DNA from: Rugosibacter sp.
Lineage (GTDB): Bacteria > Pseudomonadota > Gammaproteobacteria > Burkholderiales > Rhodocyclaceae
Reading direction: 5' to 3'
Length of the DNA stretch: 5,809 nt
NCBI GenBank assembly: GCA_030652715.1
Contig: JAUSQB010000150.1
Span: 1-5,809 of the forward strand
The notes below the pieces were generated by a model. That model was not told the DNA's origin and did not search any database. It saw only the letters and a program-made list of their open reading frames with translations. The translations under genes were made by a program, and so were the position numbers. This document shows, piece after piece, positions 4,762-5,809 of this stretch; positions within the stretch are counted from its first letter, which is position 1, and the number at the start of each line of letters is the position of its first letter.

Positions 4762-5809
4762 TAATCGTCCGGGGGGAGATGCGGGTGAGCCTGCTCACGG
4801 ATTTGGGCACGGCGAGCTTCGATGGCGGCAATTTCGGCCTGCTGTCCCTGCGTTAAATTTGTTGTGTTTTTGGGTTGCGCTTGTTGGGCGCGGGCGCGTT
4901 CGAGCGCGGCGGCAATCAATGCTGCATTCGGTGAGGAATCCGTAGCAGGCCCATTTTCGGGTTCTACGGCTGGCGTTGTGTTACTGGCTGCCGCACGGCT
5001 GGCCGCTGTCCTGGCGGCTAACCGGGCGGCTTTTTCCTGCTGCTCGCGCGCTTCACGCAGTTGGCGAAACTCATAATGCTCGCGCGCCTGGTCGGCCGCT
5101 GCTTTTTCGCTTTCGTGCGCCCAGATTTCGCTTTTGGCGAAGCGGTAGTAATCTACCAGCGGAATGTGCGACGGGCAGACGTAAGAACAGCAGCCGCATT
5201 CAATGCAATCGAAGAGGTGATACTCCTGTGCCTTGCCGAAAATTTTTGCGCGCGAGAACCAGTACAGCTCAAATGGTTGCAGATCAGCCGGGCATGCTGT
5301 GGCGCATTCTCCGCAGCGGATGCAGGGCATTTCTGGCGGCGGTGGCGGAAATAGTTTTTTTGACCCGGCCAGAATGCAGTTGGTGGCTTTGACCACTGGC
5401 GCATCCTTGCTCGGCAGGGTTACGCCCATCATTGGCCCGCCCATGATCAGGCGGTCGGTGTCAGGCAAAGGCTGGCTTTGGGCGAGCAGTGCTTCCATCG
5501 ATGTGCCAAGCAGCACTTCGTAATTGCGCGGCGTGGCGACATTACCGGCCACCGTGACGATGCGCGAAATCAGCGGCTGTCCGAGATTGATCGCTTCGTG
5601 AATCGCATAGGCGGTACCGACGTTGAAACACTGCACGCCGTAATCGGTGGAGCGTTTGCCGTGCGGCACTTCGATGCCGGTCAGCACGCGGATCAGCTGT
5701 TTGGCGCCACCTGCCGGATAACGTGTGGGCACGGCAATGACTTTCAGGTCTTTTTGATTGGCTGATCGAACAGCCGACGTTATGGCGGTGATCGCTTCCG
5801 GTTTGTTGT
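4761..5809 (-). CDS. rsxC: Rsx/Rnf electron-transport complex subunit C, C-terminal part (runs off right edge)
   Basis: RsxC (RnfC) is the peripheral subunit that oxidises or reduces NADH and passes electrons through iron-sulfur clusters. The 348 visible residues are the C-terminal part; the FMN/NADH-binding N-terminal domain is beyond the window, and the start at 5732 that fits inside the window is internal, since the frame continues upstream with NKPEAI. The segment YPAGGAKQLI and the following region (GNVATPRNYEVLLGTS, MGGPMMGVTLP) are family signatures that include the soluble-ligand-binding beta-grasp area. Two ferredoxin-type 4Fe-4S motifs follow: C-x2-C-x2-C-x3-CP at 5324-5292 and again at 5207-5175. 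From about 5110 downward the chain is rich in Ala, Glu, Arg and Gln, predicted helical or coiled coil, with one copy of the AALIAAALERARAQQAQ module that is repeated many times in enterobacterial RsxC. The tail is therefore short. It ends in TAA, 12 bases before rsxD. Confidence 0.96.
   Translation of the reverse strand, partial: NKPEAITAITSAVRSANQKDLKVIAVPTRYPAGGAKQLIRVLTGIEVPHGKRSTDYGVQCFNVGTAYAIHEAINLGQPLISRIVTVAGNVATPRNYEVLLGTSMEALLAQSQPLPDTDRLIMGGPMMGVTLPSKDAPVVKATNCILAGSKKLFPPPPPEMPCIRCGECATACPADLQPFELYWFSRAKIFGKAQEYHLFDCIECGCCSYVCPSHIPLVDYYRFAKSEIWAHESEKAAADQAREHYEFRQLREAREQQEKAARLAARTAASRAAASNTTPAVEPENGPATDSSPNAALIAAALERARAQQAQPKNTTNLTQGQQAEIAAIEARRAQIREQAHPHLPPDD

Noticed and set aside
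4754..4856. Plus-strand small gene behind the AAGGAGGT sequence
   Set aside because: The nearest ATG (4779) is 17 bases from the motif, too far, and opens only 25 codons antisense to rsxC with no recognisable features.

Overview
The window looks like an ordinary chromosomal stretch from a betaproteobacterium. This is inferred from the gene order rsxC-rsxD-rsxG-rsxE-nth followed by a DUF1841 gene, and from the type of MoxR ATPase; no rRNA or other direct marker is present. Every supported gene lies on the minus strand, so transcription runs from high to low coordinates. I see no mobile element, CRISPR array, tRNA or rRNA.

Layout in transcription order: the C-terminal part of rsxC (runs off the right edge, to 4761), rsxD (4748-3699), rsxG (3706-2990), rsxE (2986-2282), nth (2285-1644), a DUF1841 gene (1634-1209), a cold-shock-domain gene (1206-973) and a DUF1294 membrane-protein segment (945-595) in the same frame. 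A 161-base non-coding gap (434-594) follows, then the N-terminal half of a MoxR-type AAA+ ATPase (433 to the left edge). From rsxC to the cold-shock gene, neighbours overlap or sit at most 12 bases apart, so they are probably one operon. The MoxR gene has room for its own promoter and is probably a separate unit.

The rsx/rnf genes encode most of a membrane complex that moves electrons between NADH and a ferredoxin-type carrier, coupled to ion movement. In E. coli the same complex keeps the redox sensor SoxR reduced. The key redox residues expected in the visible subunits are present: two 4Fe-4S motifs in RsxC, flavin-attachment threonines in RsxD and RsxG, and the paired membrane cysteines in RsxE. 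rsxA and rsxB are not in the window and would be expected to the right. nth, encoding the iron-sulfur DNA glycosylase endonuclease III, is joined to rsxE by an ATGA overlap, the same neighbourhood as in E. coli.

The main anomaly is at 973-975. An in-frame TGA divides what looks like a single cold-shock-domain plus DUF1294 protein into two pieces, while both domains remain otherwise open and well conserved. It may be a recent nonsense mutation, a gene split rescued by reinitiation, or a sequencing error. A second curiosity is that rsxD has no Shine-Dalgarno sequence; in its place the mRNA carries an eight-base copy of the 16S rRNA anti-Shine-Dalgarno sequence. I did not find a convincing new multi-gene system.
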